Assembly: GCF_021018805.1 (NCBI RefSeq)
Contig: NC_086253.1
Location: 13,456,735-13,520,734 of the forward strand
Length of the DNA stretch: 64,000 bases
Reading direction: 5' to 3'
From: Prinia subflava
Lineage: Eukaryota; Chordata; Aves; Passeriformes; Cisticolidae
The translations under genes and the position numbers were made by a program. The notes below the pieces were generated by a model. It had not been told where the DNA came from, ran no database searches, and saw only the letters and a program-made list of their open reading frames with translations. Below are positions 51,601 through 62,516 of the stretch, piece after piece; positions within the stretch are counted from its first letter, which is position 1, and every line of letters starts with the position of its first letter.

Positions 51601-54600
51601 AGACTTAGAACCAGATCTTAATGCTGCTTAAAACAAACATTTTGAAAATGTTTGTTTAATTTTTACTGTTCCTCAGATGACACTTTAGATCTCATAAACC
51701 AGCACATTTCTAATGATCATCAAAAGATGTACACTCTTGCAGAGGCCAAAATTTCCACCATCTGATGATTCACTCAGGGAACAAGTTAGCAAACCTGTCA
51801 AAGTAATTTCTTTTCCCTGTTTGGTGACTACACCACTCATAAAAATTTCACATTGAAACAGCAATGCTTTGCAATGAAATCTCTTGTCAGGGGCTTCATT
51901 ACTCATGCTTCAAGAAGGGACTTTCACAGGATTAGCCAGCTATAACTTTAGGATGAAAAAATTAAATTAAAGAATGGGACATCACTTTAAAAGAAATCCA
52001 GTTCCTTGCCATTTTATTGCCTGTAGTGAAAAATACTGATTCAAAAAAATGGTCTATATACAGAGCCTGCACTCTCTGCACATAATCTGCTATGGTTTTG
52101 TCAAAAGCTGTGTCATAACTTCATAAAAGTTTTTTAGTCTAGTTCTCTGTGAAGGCGTGCTGTTCCACCTACTTGATCCAACCCTGAGGGCACAGAAACA
52201 ACACATATTTTTAGGTGTGAAATTTCTCCTTTCTGTTCTCCCATCCAACCTCAGACTGACAGATCCACAAGAGCTAGTGAGACAGTTTCTGTTCCCTGCT
52301 AACCTCTTGGCTGACTCACTTCTCCTCAAAAGATACCTTCTTAGAGCAAGGACATCTTCTCTGCTATCTCAGCACATGATATAACAAAGACAGAATATTT
52401 TATATGCTGTGTTTCACAGAACTGATCTCATGCAGTGGCACTTCAGGGCACCATCATCCACACAGACACTTTCCTCTGAGACTTGAGAGCTTTTCCAGAG
52501 ATACCTGGGACATGCAGGGAAGACTATGACAAAGGCACTTCAGCCTTCAACATAATCTCTTCCAGATGGAACAACCAGACTATCTTTGCTCTACCACTCC
52601 CTGTAGCTTCCTGCTTTTGTTGGAAATGCCTATTGGGAAAAAAAAAAAAAAGTCAAGTTCCTTGTCATTTGCATGAGCACTTGTCACTGTGTGCAAGTGC
52701 ATCCTGTGCTTAAGATGCTCCGTCCTGGGGTGGCCTCAAATCCTGCTTGAACTCTTATTGGAACAATTTGGAAAGGCTCCTTCATTTTATGACAGTTGCC
52801 ACAGTTGACAATATCACTAAACAGATCTCTGAGACAAATATTATCAAAGATTCCTCCTGTAATCAACTTTTCACAGTGAACTGTGTTCACTTTTAAAAGG
52901 TTTGTGTTGGCTCCAAATTTTTTCTTCTAATTTCTCTGTTTCTCATCCTCTCTGTATTTAAAGAGGTTATATTCAGAAGTAAAACATTAAGGACTAGTTC
53001 TTACCTTTCATTTTTACTGGAGCTAATAAAAATACCACCATTATATGAGAACTTTTTCAGTTTAGTATTTGTTTGCACAAAAGCCTGGGACTATATGTAG
53101 GATACAAACATTACATCAATTATTTATCTGAAAATTCTATTACACTATTCTTTTACGCTGGTTGCACTTACAAAGCAAGGAATCAAAACATATAGAAGGC
53201 AGAATTTTTGTTGATATGATATAGTAGGTAGGATCTTATTTTATGTCCCATCTTCCACTAGTTAAATATGATGCCTGACACTAATTACAAGTGTAGAGGA
53301 TTAACCACATATGCTGAGCATCCTCCTAGGACAGACACCCCCTCCTGCACCTGCAAGTCATTGCACAATTGATCAAAGGAAACAGGTGCATTTCCAGGCA
53401 CTGTGGAAACCTGGCAATACTCCACATTTAACACGAAATTTCTAAATGACTTCTCACTTTTAAAAGCTGTATCATTGCAACATTATAAATGCATGTTGAA
53501 AGTCAAGGACAAATGTGATATAAATTGACAACATTCTTCACTGTGATTGATGCTTGTTATTTTGCATAATTTGTTTATTGTTTGGTGTGTGAACACCAAA
53601 ACATTTTAGAATGTCTATTCAAGCCAAACCCTCAAGGCATCAACAGTAGAAGTCTAATCTCTCCAAGGACATATTTTATGCTATTAAAATCTCACAGAGA
53701 ATAGCACTATAAAGCCAACTAAATTAGATGAGCACTGGAGTTCCCAAGAGTCATGTAGGCTATACACAAACCTAGGTAACCAGGAACTGCCCAATTAACA
53801 TATATTTCCTTTAATAACAGTATATATATATTTTTAAAAAATCTACTGCCAACAAAATCACACTGAAATTTAAGCTACTATATTAATATTTCTGAAAAGA
53901 CATCAAAGGAAAATGGCGGCTTGTAAAACAAATCAATTTATGCATTTAGGTTGTGATTCCTAGAACTGTTATCTATAATCCAGATTAACAGGAGATCACA
54001 TGTTTAATTGAAAGGAATGTCTCAGTCCTGCTCTCTCACCATTAAAGTCAGGGGGACAACTCCTGGTGTTCAATCACAAGCCTTCAGTGTTCTGCATAGT
54101 CAGACCCAGAATGCTGAGCACTCTGCAGGAGTGAGTCCTTCAATATTGTTTGTATTTTCTCTTCAAATACCGACACAAAGGAAAGTCAATACATGATTAT
54201 AAGCCAAAACATGATTACATGATTACACATCAATATAATTTTTTAAAAAACCTACAGTTTAGATTACTACTCATAGCAGTCATACTATTTCGAAGCAGCA
54301 ACAATTTGGTTACATGAGATCCACTTTTAGTATTGGGCACTTTGTTTTGTCATAGGCTAAAATATTTTCTGCTTCACAGCTGTCTTAATCAATCAGAAAC
54401 CAGTTTGTATTTCCATCCTCTGAGAATCTTAATTTTTGATATTAACAGACACATCAATATATACTGTATAATTTTCACATGTTGTTCATGTATTAATCCC
54501 AAGATGCAGACATGTGGAGGTAGTTGGATACTGACTTTAAAATAAAGTTATTGCTAGGTTTTTTGCATTTTCCACTTAGAGCAGAGAAAATATTCTGCCA

Positions 54601-57600
54601 CAAAGTTGGCTGTATTATAAGAACTCACCATGTGCAGCTACAATAAATGTGGAATATATAAACTTGGATGCAGATGACATTATACTGTGGTTCCCTTCAG
54701 TCTTGAGATAATCATACACACAACCCAGCTTATTATTACTTATTTTTCTTTACATCCAATGATAATAGATATGGCTGAATTAGGCATTTTTTGCATACTG
54801 GCTGCATTATTACTTACAATACAAAAACTGATGAATTTACTTAATGTTCCAGGTAATGCCTAATTGCTATTACTTTATAAATTCCATCAATCACAGAAGA
54901 GCCTTGTGACACTGGCAGATAATTTTTTTAAGGAATGATAGATAGGGAGTGATGAAAAAGACATTGAAAAATTAAGCTGATTCTGATGTTCTTGTTCTTT
55001 TGGACCTAAATATTTGTTATCTGGCTCCACAATGGACCCATGTGTTGTTATGTAAATATAGAAACTGATCCTCAAAGGTGGTGAATGCTTTAAGAGTTAG
55101 AACATGGGAAATCAATTATTCACATCTTGAAAGGAACAAAATATATTTTCTCAAGTACAATAATAAGTGTTAAACAATGAAGATGTCTGCAAGATTCCAA
55201 ACAGAGGCAGAGCTAATGACTGGTATTGTAAGCTTCAAATCCTACCCAAAATATTTTCAGGACTGAGTTCAATCCAAGTGCCTTGCACTTTACACCAATG
55301 CTGCTTTGTCAGTAATTAGTGTGAAGTGTGAGGTGGGCCTTGTAACTACAAATAGAACACTTAGGGAAAACAATGCTGTGGATATTTGTTACTTCAGGAT
55401 GAAGACAAATTTTGTAGTTGTATTTAAAGTAGAGGGCAGCCGAGGTCCATGAAGTCTCCTAGTGGTCCTGATCCCGTAAGAGTCCAGATAAAAAAAAACA
55501 GATGGAATAGTCCATACATCATTTCTAGCCTACATAAATTTCTTTCTTTCTCAGGCAGCTAAGAAGAGTATTTATATTTATCCAGGTTTATCACATGGAT
55601 AGGCTGAGATTCGGCTACTTGGGGCTAGTGACACAAAGCTATTAATAATGTTGCAGGTGCTGAGCTAATTTTAAGCATGCTGCAGAAATGTCAGCATAAG
55701 AGGAAAAACATAGTTCAGGTTGCTCTTTTTGCCCTGTGTGGGGCAGAGAGGGGAGGAAAAAAAGAAAGGAAAAAAAAAGTGTCTGATGGCTCTCCTGGAA
55801 TGATCAGAATGAAAGAATTGGATCAAAGACTCTTAGTCCTTTCCTGACAAAAATTGAAACACCATTATTTTATAAAAGGTGCCTGTGCAGGTGCTGTTCT
55901 CCCTTCTAGCAAATTCCCTCAGGATGTGCATCCCAGTGTACATGGCTGGATGTGCAGGCTCTGAGAGAGCTACTTTTGCTCTGGAATATCTCAAATTTCT
56001 CCTCTAAAAGCAAAAATCCTATCTGGTCACTCTGCCTTCAGAGAACACCCGTTTTTTGCTGCCATTTTCTCATCCTGGCATGGTAGGACTTTTGTGAAAA
56101 GAAACAGATTCTGTAGGCAAGGCTATGTTAGAAAGATAAAAAAAAAACCCTTTCTATTGCCCAGGAAACTGTCATCTGCATTGCAAGGGTTTTTAATTTC
56201 ATGCTTTTACACTCAGTCTTAGGGTACAATCTTCAAAGGTGTTTCATAACAATTATTTTCAGCCATTATATCCAGTGAAATTTGCAAATGGCATAATTAC
56301 TCATAAGTTTGTCCTTTTGTTTTCAGAGGTGCCTTACACACTTCAGTGCTCAAGAAATAATAATGTAGGAGTAATACAGCATGAAAGTCAAACCTTACAC
56401 TTGGCCATTTGTTACTGATTTTTATATACTTATGCTCAAATCACTGTCTGATTTAATACATTTTTAGTACTCGGATATTTTATCTCTTTTATTCAATTTG
56501 AGGAGAAAAAACCCACCCCCACAAAATTTCTTCTAGCAGTAATTTCCTTATCTTCTCCTGCACATCCACAGAAGGGCATGGTGATGTTAAAATAGCCACC
56601 TACATATTACAGTGTTATTACTACAGCTACATTATAAAATAATAATTATATTCACAGATTACTATTTTAGCAGTTGAAGCAAGATATTGAAGGGTGATTA
56701 AGGACTGCATGAAGCAGCCTATTGTCTCAGCCAAACATTTTGGTCCTCAGTAGGAACTGAGGACTAGATAGCACCTAAGAGGACTATCCTGGAACTACCC
56801 CTGCAGCAATTGCCAACTGCAATTGCCTTTGTCAAGTATTTAATTTCTATCTGGCCAAATTATACTGTTCCCCTTTATGTCCCTGCTCTCAGCCCTACTG
56901 TAGAGATGAACTGTGACACCAGGAACACCCAAAACATCCAAAAGGTCTTTCTTAGGTAAACTATGTGGAAATATATATTCTGAAAAGTCCTAATCGTGTA
57001 TTTGAAAGAGCATTACAATACAGCCCATTGTGTTGATAGTCCATATACTAACCAGTCCCTAATTGTTGAGACCACAGAGTTCCAGAAGCCCTGAAGGAAA
57101 ATTACCAGAATATAATTGCTTCTGCTGGAATCAGACTTAGCATTTAGAATATTTGCATTGTCACTTTCCAGCTCATTAGCCTTTCTGCATCAGAAAAAAT
57201 ATTGATATCTAGCCAGGATGAACTCATGAATCATTTAATTTGTTTCAAGTCTGTTCAAATAAAATCAGGAGAAAAACTGGATGGAGAGTCTCAAATATTT
57301 ATTTTTAAATTACTATCTTGGACATAAATATAATGATGATTTTTCTTTAATTTATAAATAATTATAGTTTACATTAATAAAATGGTCTTACAAATTGAAG
57401 TAGAAACTAAGAGACAATACTTCCAATTTGCTGATAATTTTCTCCAGAAGTGTAGCAAAGAGGGAAAAGTGGCAAACATCATACATGAATGAAAGCAAAG
57501 GCATTTTAAATTAGCAGGCAGCAATCACTCACACTGGAATTTAGGAATACCACCACCCTCTACTATGGGTGAAACATGTTCCTTCAGACATTTGGGCTCC

Positions 57601-58429
57601 CATGCATGAGCAGGATGCTGGTGTCTGTTTAACAACACAGGAAACTCCAATAATACAGTGCTCTCAATGTCATGTTGGGCCTGTGACAGAGGAACAGTGA
57701 TGCCAGTTGATATTGATGTTGATACTACTTTTTGTACCACAAATTTGTTGCTTTGAAACATCAACAGCTAATTTTACACAGCCCCTATGTAATTTATCTC
57801 ACTATAAGGCTCCAAGGATTTGTCCTGGGCAATAGGAAAACTCAACTGAACAATACTCTGCATTCAGGTGAATCCAGCCAGGAGCAGGTGTGTAATCTTC
57901 AAAGACATGCTCCTGGCTATGATAAAGATTATTCACTCTGACTTGTGGCTGAAAAACTCTATAAAGAACTGAACTGGCAAGCAAAGATGAAGTAAAAGTC
58001 AGAGGGCTGAAAACCCTGTTCAGTCTTTAACTGGGGAATCACTGTTAAAATCTGGAGTGAAATGGCATGGAAATTTGCTTTTGAAGGTGGTGAGATGCTC
58101 TTCAAGAAACTTTAGGAATTGAGGTATCTAAATCATATCCCTTCTACTAAATACAGCAGTAAAGTAGCTGTGGAAATTGAAGTGTTGCCTCCTGGGCAGC
58201 TGGGTGCATGTTCAGCAGCTGCGCTTTTAAGAAACAAAATATTTTCTAAAACTTGCATTAATAAGTGGTTAAACCCTTGTGGTGGGTACCTTGTGGCAGA
58301 TGGTGTCCATTCTGTCAATTAAGGATCAGCAGAAGTGTCCTGCCTCAACTCTGCTGATCAGGCTTCACAGCAAAGAACTTCTAACTGATGTCTTTTTAAA
58401 AGTTAATAAGTTCCTCTATTTACGAGCCT
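48658..58429. other. Long unassigned non-coding stretch
   Basis: I recognise no gene, exon or repeat family in nearly 10 kb. A 121-codon minus-strand frame (49536-49901) starts at a non-ATG codon and has an unusually high tryptophan content, but no motif I know. A run of 13 A lies near 52638-52651. Purine-rich sequence lies at about 55748-55780, and a TA run lies near 53820. Conserved non-coding elements cannot be excluded by eye. Confidence 0.5.
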
Positions 58430-58496
58430 TTTGGTTTGGTTTAGGGTTTTTGGTTTTGGTTTTTGTTTTGGTTTTGGTTTTGTTTGTTTTATTTTC
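58430..58496 (+). repeat. GGTTTT-type T/G-rich low-complexity tract
   Basis: Units of GGTTTT and GTTTT repeat irregularly for about 65 bases. One TTAGGG occurs but is not repeated, so this is not telomeric sequence. Confidence 0.85.
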
Positions 58497-58959
58497 TGCA
58501 CAACCCATTAATGTTCTCAGAGGAAATCTGCAGCCAAGATGTCAATGTCTGGAAGTAGGACAGACAGATAAGGATGGACCTAAGTGAATGGACTGTGACA
58601 ATGTTTTTAGGGAAAACACTCTGACAAATGTGTTGCCACAGAGGGGTCAAGGTGAATATTTTAGCACCTGAGAGACTGAGAGCCAAATGTTTTCAGGAGT
58701 AGGTATAAATATAAAAGAGAATTTCAGAACTGTAACTTTTTGTCAAAAGTCTAGCATATAACTTTTTTTTAATCAGAGCATTTAAACTATTTTTGAAAGA
58801 ATCTCTGGTTACTCTAACCTCATACTTGTTTCCTTTAAATGACACAGAGTGGTGTCTGGAAAGGACAAAGGTGACATCCAGGTGACACCAGTCATGTCAG
58901 GTGAGATGACATGGAAATATCTTTCCCTCACTTTGCATACACTGATGCAGAAACATTAT
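58497..58959. other. Unassigned spacer before CR1
   Basis: No feature is recognised. The upstream part of the long plus-strand frame (from 58849 to about 58960) does not resemble CR1 protein and is fortuitous read-in. Confidence 0.5.
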
Positions 58960-58967
58960 CTATCTGC

Positions 58968-59679
58968 AGAGAACTGTCTGAAATCCAGCAAAGGCAAATG
59001 CAGGTTCTTGCACCTGGGAAGGTTTAACCCCAGGCACCAGCACAAGCTGGGGCTGACCTGCTGGAAAGCCCAGCTCTGTGAAAAAGACCTGGGGGTCCTG
59101 GTGGACACCAAGCTGCCCATGAGCCAGCACTGTGTCCTTGGGGCCAAGAGGGCCCATGGTATCCTGGGGTGCACCATGGAGAACATTGCCAGCAGGCTGA
59201 GGGACGGGATCCTGCCCCTCTACTCAGCCCTGCCGAGGCCAATCCTGACGTGCTGTGTCCAGCTCTGGGCTCCTCAGCACCAGAGAGACACGGAGCTCCT
59301 GGAGCACGCCCAGCAGTGGGCAATGAAGATGATGAAGGGACATGAGCATCCCTCTTCTGAGGAAAGGCTGAGGGAGCTGGGCCTGTTCAGTCTCGAGAAA
59401 ACCGAGAGGGGACCTCATCAATGTCTGTCAGTATCTGAAGGGAGGGTGCCAGGAGAGAGAGCCAGGCTCTGCTCAGTGCTGCCAAGCAATAGGAAAAGAG
59501 GCAATGGGCAGAGACTGATGCCCAGGAAGTTACACCTGAACATGGGAAAAAGCTTTGCTGTGCAGGTGACTGCATGGAATAGGTGGCCCAGAGAGGCTGT
59601 GCAGTCTCCCTCACTGGAGATATTCGAGAAGTGTCTGGATGCAATCCTGTGCTTTGTGCTCTGGGATGGCCCTGCTTGA
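58968..59679 (+). pseudogene. CR1 ORF2 C-terminal fragment, open frame
   Basis: About 237 codons of CR1 ORF2 C-terminus remain open and in one frame. They correspond to the part after the reverse transcriptase active site, with conserved DLGVLVD, SALPRP, VQLWAPQH, LRELGLFSLEK and SPSLEIFEKCLD blocks. The reading frame continues upstream to an ATG-less start near 58849 by chance. Without the endonuclease and catalytic palm it is a dead fragment despite lacking stops. The family protein is usually around 900 to 1,000 residues, so about a quarter remains. Confidence 0.9.
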
Positions 59680-59705
59680 GCTGGAAGGTCCCTCCTATAC
59701 AACCC

Positions 59706-59761
59706 ATTCTGTGATTCTGTGATTCTGTGATTCTGTGATTCTGTGATTCTGTGATTCTGTG
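59706..59761 (+). repeat. CR1 terminal octamer array, ATTCTGTG x7
   Basis: There are seven exact ATTCTGTG units in tandem at the very 3' end of the CR1 copy. CR1 elements characteristically end in two to four such octamers and lack a poly-A tail. Seven suggests extension during reverse-transcription priming or later slippage. Confidence 0.95.
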
Positions 59762-61317
59762 TGCTATTTGCAGGTTTTGATTTCACAGCATCACAACCAA
59801 TCTATCAAATCTCATGGGAAGAGAAAGGAAAAGAAAAATAGGAATTGGTAATTCCCTTTTCTGTAAATAGTGCCAGGATTAGGTTAGTTTGAAAGCTGAA
59901 GAAAACACTCCAATATTTACAAACTAAATATGTTTACATTGCATGTTAGGAAACATGACCAGATACAACTTTGCTGATCCTGTGTTAAAAAAGATTTTAT
60001 TTGGAGGCCATAGAGAGATTTACTGAGTTTCAGAAAGTGTAAAATAGTCAGAATGTTATTCTGGTTTTTTCTAAGGAGACTTATTCCACATCTATAGCAA
60101 GAAAAGGCAGCAAACTTGGACAGAAGTGACTGGAAAATGCACTGAATGAGATTTAATTTTATGGGAATTTAGGTGTCTAATTCCAATAGGTTTCTTTGAA
60201 AACTATCTATTTAATAAATGCATTCAGTAAGGTAAGACCTCTGCATTAGTATATTTTCAGACCATGGATCATTAAATCATCGAGTCTGCCTACTTGTATT
60301 TTACCAGCTATAAAACTTAATCTGGTAACTCCCCCAGTGAGCCAAATAGTTTGTGATTTGTGAATAAATCTCGTGGGAGGGAGAGGTAGAAGGAAATCCT
60401 TCCTGGGTTGAAGACATCCACAGGCAGAGGACCTATAACTTCACTTGATAGGTATTTCTACTTATTACTCATTCCCGTGGCTTGATATCTCAACTGAACT
60501 TGTGCATCGTCTCTTTTTACACCTTTTTAAACCTTTTATTACAACTTTTTTAAAAACTTGGGAAATATTATGTGTTACCTATTTTTATATTACCTGTTGT
60601 TGAGTGATTTATTTAATAAAGCTGTTGATATGCTAAAAATATATTTATTCAAGGAGATGTCAACCTACAGGTTTTTTCACAGTATTCAGAAAATTTAATA
60701 CTCCTCCTTTACATATTCACACAAATGTGCTTGTCCTCTCTGAATAAGCAACTTCTGAACATGCAAGAGGCAGTGATGATGCCTGTGCAAACATTTCTGG
60801 GGTAGCTCTTGCTATTCACAAATGTAGCCAAAGCACTTTGTCTCTTTAAACATTCTTGCCAATAAAATTTTCTTAGATGAGTTCTTAAAAATTATGAAAA
60901 GAACAGAGAAGCACTGTGGACACTCTCAAAGTAATATGTGGGGGTTTTGTGCATATTTTTTACTGTTTAACCAGTCTACTATTTGCTTAGATTTTGCTGA
61001 CATTGGCACAGATGTACATTTGCCATGACCATAAAAAAGTGTGTAGACACACTGGCCAAAGAGGTAATTTGTATTTGAAATACTACTACCACTACAATGC
61101 TCTGAAATCAGATATAAATGAGAGTGTTCTGTCACTTGTTACTAGGATCATCCCTTCCTAAATCAGTAAAAAAGTTACTGTGCCAAGCAGAGGCTGCAGG
61201 GTATTCCCTATGTCTGCTTACTCAGGGGTAAAATGATTTTGTCACCTCCTTCTCCCTTGTGGTAGTATCTTGATATCTTCTTTTTTGTTTTTGTACAGGA
61301 CATTTAACTAGAGCTAC
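59762..61317. other. Unassigned non-coding DNA
   Basis: No gene or repeat family is recognised. AT-rich with short frames only. Confidence 0.5.
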
Positions 61318-61458
61318 CATGCCAAAAAACCCACAAAAAACAAAAAACAAAACAAAAACCAAAAAAAAACAAAAACAAAAACCAAAAAACAAACAAACAA
61401 ACAAAAAAAACCAACCAAAAATAATAATAATAAAAAAAAACCCACAAAAAAAAACCAG
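61318..61458. repeat. A-rich low-complexity block
   Basis: The plus strand has A runs broken by C (CCAAAAAAC, CAAACAAACAAA, AATAATAATAAT and CCCACAAAAAA units) for about 140 bases. The 98-codon frame rich in K, N and Q is caused by it. Confidence 0.9.
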
Positions 61459-62045
61459 GCTAAGAAAATTGCAAAAACATATTGTGAGTATCTCAGAATT
61501 TCAAAATAGCATGATTCCCAGTTTCATGTGTAAAAACATTTTTAGAAACAAAATTCAATCATGTGAGATTAAAGTAAATACTTCTGCAGAAATTCCATGT
61601 CAAACTGCAAAGTAAGTGCAAATTAGAGGATGTGCTGTGTGTATATTTTCCTCTGTTAAGTTACATTTTTTACATCTTTTCTTCCATCCACTAAAGAACT
61701 ATCCAGTTTTGAAGTGCTATGAAAAATATTGTGCACGATGAAAGAATTTCAGCCACAGGTTTCTTTAATTACCTTCTCCAGGGGTCTTTTTAAGTTTCTT
61801 TTTGCTTTTTCCCATCCTTATCTGCCACTTGGCATTCCTCTGTTAGTGCTGGAAAAGCAGGCCAAGCTTGCCAATAGCATTGTTTGAGTGACAGGCTGTG
61901 AAAATGGAAACACTCCACAAACACATAATTTTCCTCTGGAAAAACAGAATTCAACATCTCTATATTTCTTGGGGTTCTGATGTAAACTCTGCTCCATGAA
62001 GCATAGGGCCATGGGCAATAATTTCGTCCAGCAGATCTAAAAAGA
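61459..62045. other. Unassigned non-coding DNA
   Basis: No gene or repeat family is recognised. Confidence 0.5.
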
Positions 62046-62084
62046 TCTACAATTGTTTTTTATCCAGTAAAAAACAATTGTAGA
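62046..62084. repeat. Perfect 17-bp inverted repeat with 5-base loop
   Basis: TCTACAATTGTTTTTTA (62046-62062), loop TCCAG, then TAAAAAACAATTGTAGA (62068-62084), an exact reverse complement. It ends nine bases before the TTCC array. It could fold as a hairpin or cruciform. No T-run terminator, target duplication or transposase is seen, so its origin is unknown. Confidence 0.95.
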
Positions 62085-62092
62085 AGCAAAAG

Positions 62093-62516
62093 TTCCTTCC
62101 TTCCTTCCTTCCTTCCTTCCTTCCTTCCTTCCTTCCTTCCTTCCTTCCTTCCTTCCTTCCTTCCTTCCTTCCTTCCTTCCTTCCTTCCTTCCTTCCTTCC
62201 TTCCTTCCTTCCTTCCTTCCTTCCTTCCTTCCTTCCTTCCTTCCTTCCTTCCTTCCTTCCTTCCTTCCTTCCTTCCTTCCTTCCTTCCTTCCTTCCTTCC
62301 TTCCTTCCTTCCTTCCTTCCTTCCTTCCTTCCTTCCTTCCTTCCTTCCTTCCTTCCTTCCTTCCTTCCTTCCTTCCTTCCTTCCTTCCTTCCTTCCTTCC
62401 TTCCTTCCTTCCTTCCTTCCTTCCTTCCTTCCTTCCTTCCTTCCTTCCTTCCTTCCTTCCTTCCTTCCTTCCTTCCTTCCTTCCTTCCTTCCTTCCTTCC
62501 TTCCTTCCTTCCTTCC
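62093..62516 (+). repeat. TTCC tetranucleotide microsatellite, 106 perfect units
   Basis: The array is 424 bases of TTCC with no interruption that I can find. It is all pyrimidine on the plus strand and all purine on the other. The 186-codon minus-strand frame of repeated RKEG is produced by the array and is not a gene. Perfect arrays this long are usually highly variable in length between individuals, and the assembled length may not be exact. Confidence 0.99.

Larger units (their letters stand above)
58960..59761 (+). mobile_element. CR1 LINE 3' end with near-intact C-terminal coding part
   Basis: This is a 5'-truncated CR1 in sense orientation. The translation from about 58968 follows the C-terminal part of CR1 ORF2 without interruption for about 235 codons. 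In order it shows KGKCRFLHLG, CEKDLGVLVDTKLPMSQHC, GILGCTMENIASR, ILPLYSALPRPILTCCVQLW, LRELGLFSLEKTERG, RKRGNGQRLMPRKLHLNMGK and SPSLEIFEKCLDAILC. The frame stops at 59679, followed by only a 26-base 3' UTR and then seven ATTCTGTG units (59706-59761), the CR1 terminal octamer. The reverse transcriptase catalytic block is not included, so the copy cannot move itself. Its open frame and clean octamers make it look younger than the other CR1 copies here, though this is a judgement by eye. Confidence 0.95.

Noticed and set aside
58430..58496. Interstitial telomeric repeat
   Set aside because: Only one TTAGGG occurs. The rest is irregular GGTTTT and GTTTT sequence.
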